NCBI GenBank assembly: GCA_002327315.1
Contig: DCVI01000173.1
Span: forward strand, 10,971-57,684
Source of the DNA: Syntrophaceae bacterium UBA2192
Lineage (GTDB): Bacteria > Desulfobacterota > Syntrophia > Syntrophales > UBA2192
Direction of reading: 5' to 3'
Length of the DNA stretch: 46,714 nucleotides
In this document: piece after piece, positions 22,567-30,085 of the stretch
Position numbering within the stretch: position 1 is the first letter of the stretch
How the letters are laid out: every line of letters starts with the position of its first letter
The notes under the pieces: model-generated
What the model saw: the letters and a program-made list of their open reading frames with translations, nothing else
The model's database searches: none
What the model was told of the DNA's origin: nothing
Made by a program: the position numbers and the translations under genes

Positions 22567-23052
22567 ATGTTCATGACCGATATCAATCCCCAGATCTTTT
22601 TTGCCATCCAGGTCGCGGCCGACGTCGTGCTGTGTCTTGCCGTCATCTTCATCCTCAGCCGGGTCAATCGGGAGCTGAAAGGACGAAAGTCGACGATCGA
22701 CCCGAGGGCCATGTCTGAACTGGGGCGGCTCATCCAGGAATCCCAGAACGCCACCTCGAACCTGATGCAGGCTATGGAGGAAAGCCGAAAGGCCCTCCGG
22801 GACGTATCCCTGTCGATCGACGAAAAGGAAGATCGCCTGATGCGCCTCATGAAGCAGGCATCCTCGCACATCGACAGGCTTGACAAGACAAGCGCCGTCC
22901 TGGAGGCCCTCCCCGGCAAGAGGAACGGCGAGGTGATCCGTCTCGCCGATCAGGGGTTCACGCCGGCCGAGATCGCCGACAGCCTCGGGCTTACGGAAGG
23001 GGAGGTCAGCCTCATCCTCGACCTTTCCCGCCGCCGAAGTGACGGCCGCTGA
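22567..23052 (+). CDS. DUF2802-like membrane protein
   Basis: The most likely start is the ATG at 22567 (MFMTDINPQI, 161 residues). An ATG at 22573 is also possible. The ribosome site is weak, and the upstream TTG-started frame looks spurious. There is one N-terminal membrane segment (about 8-30, VAADVVLCLAVIFILSRV), then a long coiled coil. The C-terminal helix-turn-helix-like motif is VIRLADQGFTPAEIADSLGL, characteristic of DUF2802 proteins found in flagellar loci. The stop overlaps the next gene by one base (TGATG), so the two are translationally coupled. The role is unknown. Confidence 0.7.
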   Translation: MFMTDINPQIFFAIQVAADVVLCLAVIFILSRVNRELKGRKSTIDPRAMSELGRLIQESQNATSNLMQAMEESRKALRDVSLSIDEKEDRLMRLMKQASSHIDRLDKTSAVLEALPGKRNGEVIRLADQGFTPAEIADSLGLTEGEVSLILDLSRRRSDGR

Positions 23053-24197
23053 TGCCCTCCGACGTCAATTTCCCGCCTGTATTCAAGCCGCTCGTTGACC
23101 CTGTCGTGCAAATCAAGCTTGCGCAGCTGCCTTCAACCGGCCTGTCCATCGGGCAGACGGTGGAAGCCCGTGTGATGGAGAGGCTCGATGACCGCCGGTT
23201 CATCATCCGCATCGGCTCGAGCCACCTCACGGCGGAGGCGGAGCCGACCCTGCGGCCGGGTCAGGCGATGACGCTCCGAGTAGACAGTCTGAGCCCCAGG
23301 GTCCTTCTGTCCGTTGCGCCCCCGCCCGAGGAGCGCATCACCGCAGAGCATCTGCGGGTTTGCCGGAGCAACCCCGGCGCGCTCACACAGAGCCTCGCCG
23401 AGCTTGCCGAGATCGCCGGCGGCGTGCGGGGTGCCGATTTCTCCCGCCTCGCCGGCCGCGATAACCTGGCGGCCCTGCTCGATGCGCTGGCATCGGCCAT
23501 GCTTGGCCTGGAGCAGATCGAAAGGGGCTTTTCGCTGCGCGATGCCGTCCGGTCCCTGGGGCTCTCGCTCGAGGGCGATCTGAGAAAGGCCCTGGAGAGC
23601 CCCGGTTCGAACCCGGTCCCCTCACAGTCCGGCCTCAAGGCGTGCCTGATGAAGGTTCTCGAGGAATTCCGGGCGAAGCTCCAATCAGCGGAAATCCAAC
23701 CAGCCGACGCCAACGCGATCCGTGAGCTTACCCCGGTCCTGGAAAGGACCGTGCGGGCCATTGAGAGTCAACAGGTTCTCAACGTTCACTTCCAGGAAAC
23801 CGAGGGGAAGCTTCTCCTGCAGGTCCCCCTCATCCTTCCCGGCCTCACGGGGAAAGCGGATATTTTTATCCGCGATGAAGAATGGTGCCCCGGCGAGGGG
23901 AAGAAAAAAGAGGCTTTCCGGGTAGTCTTTGCCCTCGAGATGGATGCCCTGGGCGACGTGATGGCGCAGGCGCACTTTCGCGCAAAAGAGGCAACCATCC
24001 GGATTTGTTGCGAAAAAGAGCCCGTAGCATCCTTTGTTTCCGGGCTGCTGCCGGAACTGGAAAAACATCTCATCGCGGCGGGCTACCATGTTGCGAAACT
24101 TGTTGTCTCTGCGGACAGCAACGTCCGGGAGGCGATTCAAGAGTGCATCCGGGAAGAATTGTATGGGGATGGGCAGACGCTAAATCTTTTCGCCTGA
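23052..24197 (+). CDS. FliK-like protein (YlqG-type)
   Basis: This 381-residue protein has an N-terminal beta domain (LSIGQTVEARVMERLDDRRF...IRIGSSHLTAEAEPTLRPGQ), a helical middle, and a C-terminal domain. That domain has LLLQVPLILPGLTGKADIFI, ALEMDALGDVMAQAHF and a FVSGLLPELEKHLIAAGYHV end, resembling the Flg_hook region of FliK. It is distinct from the FliK at 4276. It is followed 97 bp later by a free FlhB C-terminal domain, the same pairing as Bacillus ylqG-ylqH. It is probably a second ruler/switch-like partner. The function in that pairing is not established. Confidence 0.7.
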   Translation: MPSDVNFPPVFKPLVDPVVQIKLAQLPSTGLSIGQTVEARVMERLDDRRFIIRIGSSHLTAEAEPTLRPGQAMTLRVDSLSPRVLLSVAPPPEERITAEHLRVCRSNPGALTQSLAELAEIAGGVRGADFSRLAGRDNLAALLDALASAMLGLEQIERGFSLRDAVRSLGLSLEGDLRKALESPGSNPVPSQSGLKACLMKVLEEFRAKLQSAEIQPADANAIRELTPVLERTVRAIESQQVLNVHFQETEGKLLLQVPLILPGLTGKADIFIRDEEWCPGEGKKKEAFRVVFALEMDALGDVMAQAHFRAKEATIRICCEKEPVASFVSGLLPELEKHLIAAGYHVAKLVVSADSNVREAIQECIREELYGDGQTLNLFA

Positions 24198-24210
24198 TGG
24201 CGAAAAGGGG

Positions 24211-24259
24211 CCTCAGGCTTCTGGAATCCGGATTCCGGAAGCCCGAAGCCCGAATCCGA
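24211..24259 (+). repeat. Period-7 repeat array of seven units
   Basis: The units are CCTCAGG, CTTCTGG, AATCCGG, ATTCCGG, AAGCCCG, AAGCCCG, AATCCGA. The array fills the spacer between the FliK-like gene and the FlhB-domain gene. Confidence 0.75.
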
Positions 24260-24294
24260 AACTGGAGTCGGAAGATACAGACGAGGCTTTCATT

Positions 24295-24600
24295 ATGCCG
24301 GTGAAGAAGAAAAAGGACAGTGAACAGCCCCGGATTGCGGCGGCGATCCGATACGACGCCGCCAGGGACGATGCCCCGAGGCTCACGGCAAAAGGGAAAG
24401 GTCATGTGGCCGAGAGGATCATCGAGCTTGCCCGGCAGCACGACATCCCGGTCCGCAGCGACAAGGCCCTGATCCAGATCCTGAGCCAGCTCGACATCGA
24501 CCGGCACATCCCGCCTGAACTGTACAAGGCCGTGGCGGAGATCCTCGCCTTTGTCTATTCCGCGAACGAGAAGTACCGCGACAACCAGGGTCAAGGATAA
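24295..24600 (+). CDS. Stand-alone FlhB C-terminal domain protein (FlhX/YlqH-type)
   Basis: The 101 residues align with the FlhB cytoplasmic domain after the cleavage point: IAAAIRYDAARDDAPRLTAK against FlhB's LAVAIRYDPEKMYAPTVVAK, and HIPPELYKAVAEILAFVYS against AIPEDLYRAVAEILAYVYG. It has no membrane segments and no NPTH motif. Such free domains (FlhX, YlqH) can substitute for the cleaved FlhB C-terminal fragment in some bacteria. The stop codon lies inside a heptamer repeat. Confidence 0.88.
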   Translation: MPVKKKKDSEQPRIAAAIRYDAARDDAPRLTAKGKGHVAERIIELARQHDIPVRSDKALIQILSQLDIDRHIPPELYKAVAEILAFVYSANEKYRDNQGQG

Positions 24601-24620
24601 AGGACAAAGGATAAAGGTTC
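24593..24620 (+). repeat. Period-7 repeat (AAGGATA class) spanning a stop codon
   Basis: Four units (AAGGATA, AAGGACA, AAGGATA, AAGGTTC) are present. The first two contain the TAA stop of the FlhB-domain gene, so the array touches coding sequence. Confidence 0.65.
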
Positions 24621-24792
24621 AGAAAAAGACGGGAAAACATGCCGCAGGCAATATTTTCCCTCCAAGCCCAAAATTGCCCGATCCCGCTCACAACTTCGCT
24701 TTAGTCAGTCTCCTGATCCAGCCGTCCCGTAAAACCACCCATCTTAAGAATGTGCGTAAAGTCATGTACTTAACCCCCGTTCCCTTTCTTTT

Positions 24793-24825
24793 GCCTGATG
24801 CCTGAAGCCTGATGCCTGAAGCCTG
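24793..24825 (+). repeat. Period-7 repeat array (GCCTGAT/GCCTGAA)x4.7
   Basis: Perfectly alternating heptamers end seven bases upstream of the flgF sigma-54 promoter. The rest of the 24601-24891 spacer shows no gene. Confidence 0.85.
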
Positions 24826-24832
24826 TCCCGTA

Positions 24833-24848
24833 TGGCACAGCCGTTGCT
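24833..24848 (+). promoter_or_regulatory. Sigma-54 promoter for the flgFGAHIJ operon
   Basis: TGGCACAGCCGTTGCT matches the sigma-54 consensus at every fixed position, with ten bases between GG and GC. It differs from the fliK promoter at one base. The predicted start is near 24859, about 33 bases before flgF. Confidence 0.88.
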
Positions 24849-24891
24849 CCACTGCAGAGCAACACCCGCGTAAGGAGAAGGAACCGGCAAT

Positions 24892-25605
24892 ATGATGTAC
24901 GGAGTAAACACGGCAGTCAGTGCCGCCGTCAAGAAGCTTTCACAGCACGACTACGTGACCCACAACCTGGCAAACGCCAACACGCCGGGATTCAAAGCCG
25001 AGCGGCTCATCTATGTGCGAAAGCCCGCCACGGACACCATGGCCGAGGACAGTTACAGTCACGATCCCGTCGTACTCATCGACCACTCCCCGGGCACGCT
25101 GCAGAAGAGCGGCAACCCGCTCGACGTGGCCATCCAGGGCGAGGGGTTTTTCGTCGTCGAGACCAAGGACGGCGAGCGCTACACCCGAAACGGCAGCTTC
25201 ACCCTCAATCAGAACGGCGAGATGGTGACCCAGTCCGGCGATGCCGTGATGGGCGAGGGGGGCCGGATCACCATTACCGGGAGAAAAGTCGAGATCTCGA
25301 ACGCGGGGGCCGTCAGCGTCGACGGCAGCGAGGTGGGCAAGCTCAAGATCGTCGACTTCAAGAAGAAGGACGCGCTCGTGAAGCGGGGGACAGGCCTTTT
25401 CGAGGCCTCCGGCAAGGCCGAGCAGACCGCGGTGGACACCCCGGAGGTCCGCTCGGGCCACCTCGAGACATCCAATATCCAGGCCGTGAAGGAGATGGTC
25501 GAGATGATTGACATCCAGCGCTCCTTTGAGGCCTATCTCAAGGTCATGCAGACGATCAGCGAGCAGGACCGGATGTCGACGAACCGCATCGGCAAAATAT
25601 TTTAG
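24892..25605 (+). CDS. flgF: Flagellar proximal rod protein FlgF
   Basis: FlgF is part of the rod that crosses the periplasm. At 237 residues it is close to the usual 250. The N-terminal rod motif is present in slightly diverged form (LSQHDYVTHNLANANTPGFK, about 16-35), as are the central GNPLDVAIQGEGFFVVET and the C-terminal EMVEMIDIQRSFEAYLKVMQ. A ribosome site (AAGGAGAAGG) precedes the ATG. It is the first gene after the sigma-54 promoter and is followed by flgG, as usual. Confidence 0.94.
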   Translation: MMYGVNTAVSAAVKKLSQHDYVTHNLANANTPGFKAERLIYVRKPATDTMAEDSYSHDPVVLIDHSPGTLQKSGNPLDVAIQGEGFFVVETKDGERYTRNGSFTLNQNGEMVTQSGDAVMGEGGRITITGRKVEISNAGAVSVDGSEVGKLKIVDFKKKDALVKRGTGLFEASGKAEQTAVDTPEVRSGHLETSNIQAVKEMVEMIDIQRSFEAYLKVMQTISEQDRMSTNRIGKIF

Positions 25606-25639
25606 GCTAAAGGCAAAAGGTAAAAGGCTAAAGGGTACG
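25605..25639 (+). repeat. Period-7 repeat array between flgF and flgG
   Basis: The units are GGCTAAA, GGCAAAA, GGTAAAA, GGCTAAA, GGGTACG. The array begins at the last base of the flgF stop codon. Confidence 0.65.
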
Positions 25640-25649
25640 GGAGGAGAAA

Positions 25650-26435
25650 ATGATCCGATCTTTATACACGGCGGCAACGGGCATGATTGCCCAGCAGATC
25701 AACCAGGATGTCGTCGCCAACAACCTTGCGAACGTTCAGACCCCCGGATTCAAGAGTTCCAGGGCCGAGTTCCAGGACCTCATGTACCAGGTCAGCCGGC
25801 AGGCGGGCGTGGAGACCACTTCCGGGACCGCCCTGCCCCTGGGCATGGAAGTGGGCCTGGGCTCCAAGCTCACGTCGATCCAGAAGTCCTTCACCCAGGG
25901 CGATTACCAGCAGACGGGAAACCGCTTCGACTGGGCCATCGAGGGCGACGGCTTCTTCCAGGTCGATGACGGCAACGGAAAGACCCTCTACACCCGGGCG
26001 GGAAGCTGGAAGATCAGCAAGGACCTCTACCTCGTGAACTCCGAGGGCCTCAAGCTCACCCCCGAGGTCACCGTGCCAGCGGGAACGGTCAACTTTACCG
26101 TGGATACCGGCGGCACCTGGACGGCCAAGGACAAGGCCGGGGCGACCCTCTCCACGGGCCGCCTCGAGCTGGCCAAGTTTGCCAACCCGGCGGGCCTCAC
26201 CAACCTGGGCCGGAACCTCTATGCCAAGACGGACGGCTCCGGCGAGCCCGTGACGGGCAACCCCGACACGGAGGGCTTCGGGACCATCTCCCAGACCTTC
26301 CTGGAGATGTCCAACGTCAACGTCGTCGATGAGATGGTGCAGATGATCATCGGCCAGAGGGCATACGAAATCAACTCCAAGGCCATCCAGACGGCCGATA
26401 ACATGCTGCAGCTTGTGAACAACCTCAAGAGGTAA
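25650..26435 (+). CDS. flgG: Flagellar distal rod protein FlgG
   Basis: At 261 residues it has the standard FlgG length. It has the rod signature QINQDVVANNLANVQTPGFK at about 16-35, central NRFDWAIEGDGFFQV, and the C-terminal EMSNVNVVDEMVQMIIGQRA and NMLQLVNNLKR. A GGAGGAG ribosome site lies directly upstream. It forms the drive shaft that rotates inside the P- and L-rings encoded next by flgI and flgH. Confidence 0.97.
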   Translation: MIRSLYTAATGMIAQQINQDVVANNLANVQTPGFKSSRAEFQDLMYQVSRQAGVETTSGTALPLGMEVGLGSKLTSIQKSFTQGDYQQTGNRFDWAIEGDGFFQVDDGNGKTLYTRAGSWKISKDLYLVNSEGLKLTPEVTVPAGTVNFTVDTGGTWTAKDKAGATLSTGRLELAKFANPAGLTNLGRNLYAKTDGSGEPVTGNPDTEGFGTISQTFLEMSNVNVVDEMVQMIIGQRAYEINSKAIQTADNMLQLVNNLKR

Positions 26436-26441
26436 GAAGCG

Positions 26442-27167
26442 ATGAAACGGCACATCGTCCCATGGGCACTCGCGGTATTCGTGATCCTCAGCGTGCTTGC
26501 GGCCGGTCCGGCCCCCGTCTACGGGGCCTCAACAACGGGCGAGACGGCGATCAAGGATGCCGTGAAAAAGCACATCGAGGACCATGCAACCTGGCCGAAG
26601 GACCGGATCCGCGTCGAATTTCTCGGCGCCATGCCCCAGGCGGCCACCCCCTCGGGGAATGCAAACCTTCAGGTCCGCAGCCGCGCCGGTGAGCATTACA
26701 TCGGGCGTACCTCCTTTGCGGTCCGCTTTTGCAAGGGCGACACCTTTATCCGCGAAGAGACGGTCCGCGTGAGGATCGAGGTGCTCACCGACGTCGTCGC
26801 CGGCACCCACGGCATTGCCCGCGACCACATCATCGGGCCGGGCGACGTGATGGTGACGAGCAAGTGGATGGACACGGCCACCACGGGGGTCCTGACGGAC
26901 GCCGGCGAGGCCGTGGGCAAGAAGGCCGCCATGCGGCTCAATGCCGGCACGGAGATCACGAGGCAGATGCTGCGCTCGGTGCCTGTCGTAAAGAAGGGCG
27001 AGGTGGTTCGCGTCGTCCTGGAGAGCGGTCCCATGGCCATTTCGACCGTAGGCCTGTGCCAGGAGGATGGAGGCCAGGGGGATCTCGTACGCGTCCAGAA
27101 CCTCTCGTCGAAGAAGATCATCTTCGCCAGGGTGATGGCGGCGTCCCTGGTCCGTGTCGATTTCTGA
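26442..27167 (+). CDS. flgA: P-ring assembly chaperone FlgA
   Basis: FlgA is a periplasmic chaperone that helps FlgI polymerise into the P-ring. The 241 residues start with a signal peptide (HIVPWALAVFVILSVLAAGP, cleaved near residue 28). They end in the SAF-type domain expected for FlgA, with HIIGPGDVMVTSKWMD, GKKAAMRLNAGTEITRQML and PVVKKGEVVRVVLESGPM. The gene starts six bases after the flgG stop. Placement between flgG and flgH is typical of deltaproteobacteria. Confidence 0.94.
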   Translation: MKRHIVPWALAVFVILSVLAAGPAPVYGASTTGETAIKDAVKKHIEDHATWPKDRIRVEFLGAMPQAATPSGNANLQVRSRAGEHYIGRTSFAVRFCKGDTFIREETVRVRIEVLTDVVAGTHGIARDHIIGPGDVMVTSKWMDTATTGVLTDAGEAVGKKAAMRLNAGTEITRQMLRSVPVVKKGEVVRVVLESGPMAISTVGLCQEDGGQGDLVRVQNLSSKKIIFARVMAASLVRVDF

Positions 27168-27187
27168 AACAAAGGATGGGTTCGATC

Positions 27188-27874
27188 ATGAAAACCTTCA
27201 AAGTCTCTCTGACGCTGACCATGCTTCTCCTGCTCACGGGCTGTCTGGCCACGAGCTACGACGCCGCCATGAAGCGCGAGCCCATTGTCGTTCCCCCTTC
27301 GCCTCCGGAGGTGAAGGCCACGCTGTCCCCCGGTTCCATCTGGCCGGGCGCGACGTCGAACAACCTGATCTTTACCGACCGCAAGGCCCGCATCATCGGC
27401 GACATTGTGACGATCGTCGTCGACGAGAAATCAGAAGGGGAAAACAACGCGAACACGGAAACAAAGCGCACGTCGCTGACAGCGGCCAACATCACCGGGT
27501 TTTTCCAGACCAGCCCGGACAGAACAATCATGTCCGGTTACAAACTGGGCGGCGGACTGGACAGCAACCTGAAGGGCGAGGGGAAGACCAACCGCGACGG
27601 CATCCTCAAGGGGAGGATCAGCGCCCGCGTCGTGAGAGCGCTTCCCAACGGCAACCTCATCATCGAGGGCCGGCGCATGCTGACGGTCAATTCCGAGGAC
27701 CAGTTCATGGTGATCACCGGCCTGATCCGTCCCGACGACATTACGTCGGACAACCTGATCAACTCCCAGTACATCGCCGATGCCCGGATCGTCTATGCCG
27801 GCAAGGGGGTGGTGGACGACAAGATGCGGCCGGGCTGGATGACCCGGGTCGTGGACTGGGTATGGCCGTTCTAG
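27188..27874 (+). CDS. flgH: L-ring lipoprotein FlgH
   Basis: FlgH builds the outer-membrane L-ring, so its presence implies a Gram-negative envelope. I chose the ATG at 27188 because the AAAGGA site is well placed for it. An in-frame ATG at 27176 sits on that site. The 228-residue protein has a lipobox, LLLTGC with Cys19. The mature part has SIWPGATSNNLIFTDRKA, IGDIVTIVVDEKSEG, and LPNGNLIIEGRR followed by DDITSDNLINSQYIADARI, all standard FlgH. Confidence 0.95.
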   Translation: MKTFKVSLTLTMLLLLTGCLATSYDAAMKREPIVVPPSPPEVKATLSPGSIWPGATSNNLIFTDRKARIIGDIVTIVVDEKSEGENNANTETKRTSLTAANITGFFQTSPDRTIMSGYKLGGGLDSNLKGEGKTNRDGILKGRISARVVRALPNGNLIIEGRRMLTVNSEDQFMVITGLIRPDDITSDNLINSQYIADARIVYAGKGVVDDKMRPGWMTRVVDWVWPF

Positions 27875-27888
27875 GCGCGAAGCGCCTA

Positions 27889-27910
27889 GAACAGGGTGTA
27901 GGGTGTAGTG
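27889..27910 (+). repeat. Short GGGTGTA repeat after flgH
   Basis: About two to three imperfect heptamers of the class seen at 12203-12244 (AGGGTGT AGGGTGT AG) lie in the flgH-flgI spacer. Confidence 0.45.
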
Positions 27911-27972
27911 GACAGGGTCGAGGAAAAGGCAAGAGAATTGCAAGGATAGAGAATTTGACAGTGGGGATGAAG

Positions 27973-29157
27973 ATGAAGCTGAATCACATGCATCGAGGGA
28001 TTTTGACGGGGGTCGCGATCGTACTCATCGCCTGCCTGTGCCTGCCCGTTTCGGCCGGGGCGGCGCGTATCAAGGACATTTCCTCGATCGGCGGGATCCG
28101 GGACAACCAACTCGTTGGCTACGGCCTCGTGGTGGGCCTCATGAGCACCGGCGACAGCATCAAGAACGGCTACACCCGGGAGACCTTGTCCAACATGCTC
28201 TCCAGGCAGGGCCTCGCGATGCGCGACAAGGACCTCAAGTCCAACAACATCGCCGCCGTAATGATCACGGCCGTGCTGCCGCCATTTGCGAAGACAGGCG
28301 CCAAGCTCGACGTCATGGTCTCCTCGGTCGGGGATGCCAAGAGCCTTCTGGGGGGCACTCTCCTCATGACGCCGCTCAGGGGTGCCGACAACGAGATCTA
28401 CGCCGTGGCCCAGGGAGCCGTGGTCGTCGGCGGCTTCGTGGCCGGTGCGAACTCGGCCTCGGGCTCCGTCACCGGGAAGAACCACACGACCGTCGGCTAT
28501 ATCGCCAACGGGGCCCTCATCGAGAAAGAGCTCCAGTACGACTTCGAGAAGACCCGCCAGCTCACGGTGAATCTCTATCAGCCCGATTTCACGACGCTCA
28601 CCCGGCTGGCCTCGACGGTGACTTCCCGCATTGGGGATGTGGACGTGAAGCTCGTCGATTCGAGCTCCGCCCTGATCACCATCAAAAATTCCTACAAGGG
28701 AAGCATCGTGAGCCTGCTGTCGGCCATCGAGAACCTCGATGTCTCCATCGACACCGCGGCCGTCGTCGTCCTCAACGAGAAGACGGGGACCGTTGTCATG
28801 GGAGAAAACGTAAGGATTTCAACAATCGCCGTAGCCCACGGGAACCTCAGCTTCCAGATCAGGGAAGATTTCAATGTGTCCCAGCCCCTGCCTTATGCAC
28901 CCCGCGGCACTGGCGGGGTCGTCGACGCGGGACGGGGTGTCACAATGGGATCAGGCGGCCAGACCGTCGTGACCCCGAGCACACAGATCAACGTTTCCGA
29001 GGAAAAGAAAGCCCTCACGGTCATGCCCAGGGGGGTCACCATCCAGGACGTGGTCCGGGGCCTCAACGCCATGGGCGTCACCCCCCGGGACCTCATTCAA
29101 ATATTACAGACCATCAAGGCTGCGGGGTCCCTGCAAGCCGACCTGAGAGTGATGTAG
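27973..29157 (+). CDS. flgI: P-ring protein FlgI
   Basis: FlgI forms the periplasmic P-ring bushing around the rod. The ATG at 27973 (MKLNHMHRGI, 394 residues) follows GTGGGG at suitable spacing. An ATG six bases earlier is possible. The signal peptide ends near VSAGAA. The mature start RIKDISSIGGIRDNQLVGYG is the FlgI hallmark, followed by GDAKSLLGGTLLMTPLRGAD. The C-terminal end reads VVRGLNAMGVTPRDLIQILQ. flgJ follows after 10 bp. Confidence 0.97.
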   Translation: MKLNHMHRGILTGVAIVLIACLCLPVSAGAARIKDISSIGGIRDNQLVGYGLVVGLMSTGDSIKNGYTRETLSNMLSRQGLAMRDKDLKSNNIAAVMITAVLPPFAKTGAKLDVMVSSVGDAKSLLGGTLLMTPLRGADNEIYAVAQGAVVVGGFVAGANSASGSVTGKNHTTVGYIANGALIEKELQYDFEKTRQLTVNLYQPDFTTLTRLASTVTSRIGDVDVKLVDSSSALITIKNSYKGSIVSLLSAIENLDVSIDTAAVVVLNEKTGTVVMGENVRISTIAVAHGNLSFQIREDFNVSQPLPYAPRGTGGVVDAGRGVTMGSGGQTVVTPSTQINVSEEKKALTVMPRGVTIQDVVRGLNAMGVTPRDLIQILQTIKAAGSLQADLRVM

Positions 29158-29167
29158 GAGAACGGAA

Positions 29168-29560
29168 ATGGAAGAAATCCGGCATATCCCGCCCCTGGCG
29201 ACGCAGAGCCTGGCCAAGATGTCGGCCAGGGCCGATGCCGCCTCGACGGAGGATGAGGAGAAGGATCGGAAGCTGAGGAAATCCTGCGCCGATTTCGAAG
29301 CATTGTTCATCAGTTACATCTTTCAGACCATGAGAAAGACGATCCCCGAGAGCCAGACTGCAACCAAGATGCCGGGGAAGGACACCTATACGATGATCAT
29401 GGACCACAAGCTCTCCGAGGACCTGGCCCGCCGGGGCGGTATCGGGCTGCAGAAGGTCCTTTACAACCAGCTGAAGCGTCCCGAGGGGGCCGTGAAGCCG
29501 GACGAGGGCAGCGGGGTCGAAATTGACCCTGCCATGAAAAAAATACTAAAGGCCGACTAG
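29168..29560 (+). CDS. flgJ: Rod assembly protein FlgJ, N-terminal domain only
   Basis: The 130 residues cover only the rod-capping domain: FEALFISYIFQTMRKTIPES and YTMIMDHKLSEDLARRGGIG. The C-terminal muramidase found in enterobacterial FlgJ is absent, which is normal for deltaproteobacteria, where a separate enzyme opens the peptidoglycan. An AGGAGA site precedes the ATG. The -35 of a sigma-28-like promoter lies in the last codons. Confidence 0.94.
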   Translation: MEEIRHIPPLATQSLAKMSARADAASTEDEEKDRKLRKSCADFEALFISYIFQTMRKTIPESQTATKMPGKDTYTMIMDHKLSEDLARRGGIGLQKVLYNQLKRPEGAVKPDEGSGVEIDPAMKKILKAD

Positions 29561-29574
29561 GGTTTTGCCGATAG
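29547..29574 (+). promoter_or_regulatory. Sigma-28-like promoter upstream of flgM
   Basis: TAAA (29547-29550) and GCCGATAG (29567-29574) match the sigma-28 elements TAAA and GCCGATAA, seven of eight in the -10. The spacing is 16 bases rather than the usual 15. It starts inside the 3' end of flgJ and would drive flgM, flgN and perhaps flgK and flgL. Confidence 0.6.
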
Positions 29575-29604
29575 GTGTGTTAAGATTCCAACAAGGAGTA
29601 CGAC

Positions 29605-29916
29605 ATGAAGATTTCCAAGGTTGACGACGCCACTCTCCAGATGATCCAGCAGTACCAGAAGACCGAGAAGGTCGAGGACCGCGCACCGGAGAAGGCCGCT
29701 TCCGCCAGCAATCTCGTACCCGAGGAAAAAGTGAATCTTTCCACCACGGCAAAGGACGTGCAGAACCTGAAGAACGCCATCTCGAAGCTTCCCGATGTCC
29801 GGGAGGAGAAGGTCCAGGCGCTGAAGGACCGGATCGAGAAGGGCACCTATCGGGTGGATGCGGACAAGGTTGCCGATAAGATGGTGGGAGAGTCACTGAT
29901 CGATCTCCTCTCCTGA
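29605..29916 (+). CDS. flgM: Anti-sigma-28 factor FlgM
   Basis: FlgM binds FliA and is exported through the completed hook to release it. The 103 residues have a disordered charged N-terminal half. The C-terminal binding helices match the family: VNLSTTAKDVQNLKNAISKL, DVREEKVQALKDRIEKGTYR and DADKVADKMVGESLIDLLS. AAGGAG lies seven bases before the ATG. It is encoded immediately upstream of flgN, as in enterobacteria. Confidence 0.96.
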   Translation: MKISKVDDATLQMIQQYQKTEKVEDRAPEKAASASNLVPEEKVNLSTTAKDVQNLKNAISKLPDVREEKVQALKDRIEKGTYRVDADKVADKMVGESLIDLLS

Positions 29917-29923
29917 CCATTCA

Positions 29924-29940
29924 GGCGGTGTTCCCGCCGT
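29924..29940 (+). terminator. Short hairpin after flgM
   Basis: GGCGG and CCGCC form a 5-bp stem with a five-base loop, beginning eight bases after the flgM stop and followed by GTTTCGTC. It is a weak terminator or attenuator candidate. Confidence 0.35.
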
Positions 29941-29998
29941 TTCGTCTCCCTAGAACTTTGTCCAGTCCTGTCCCCGTAGGCCCGTGTCGGAACTGAAA

Positions 29999-30030
29999 CG
30001 GGTGGGAAGCGATTTATCGCTTCCCACCCG
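29999..30030. other. Perfect 14-bp hairpin between flgM and flgN
   Basis: CGGGTGGGAAGCGA and TCGCTTCCCACCCG pair without mismatch around a TTTA loop. On the plus strand it is followed by CTAATCCC rather than a U-tract. On the minus strand the stem is followed by TTTCAGTT. It may be a processing site, attenuator or antisense terminator. Confidence 0.6.
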
Positions 30031-30085
30031 CTAATCCCGTCGCCGGGTTTGCCCCCGGGACCGTCACTCGCGGAAGAGGTGTATC

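Noticed and set aside
2429..25639. CRISPR arrays
   Set aside because: The tandem repeats are 7-8 bases with no spacers, and no cas genes are present.
26394..26401. GCCGATAA inside flgG (and another at 29872-29879 inside flgM) as sigma-28 -10 elements
   Set aside because: Neither has a TAAA-type -35 at suitable distance, and both lie inside coding sequence with no gene start close downstream that needs them.
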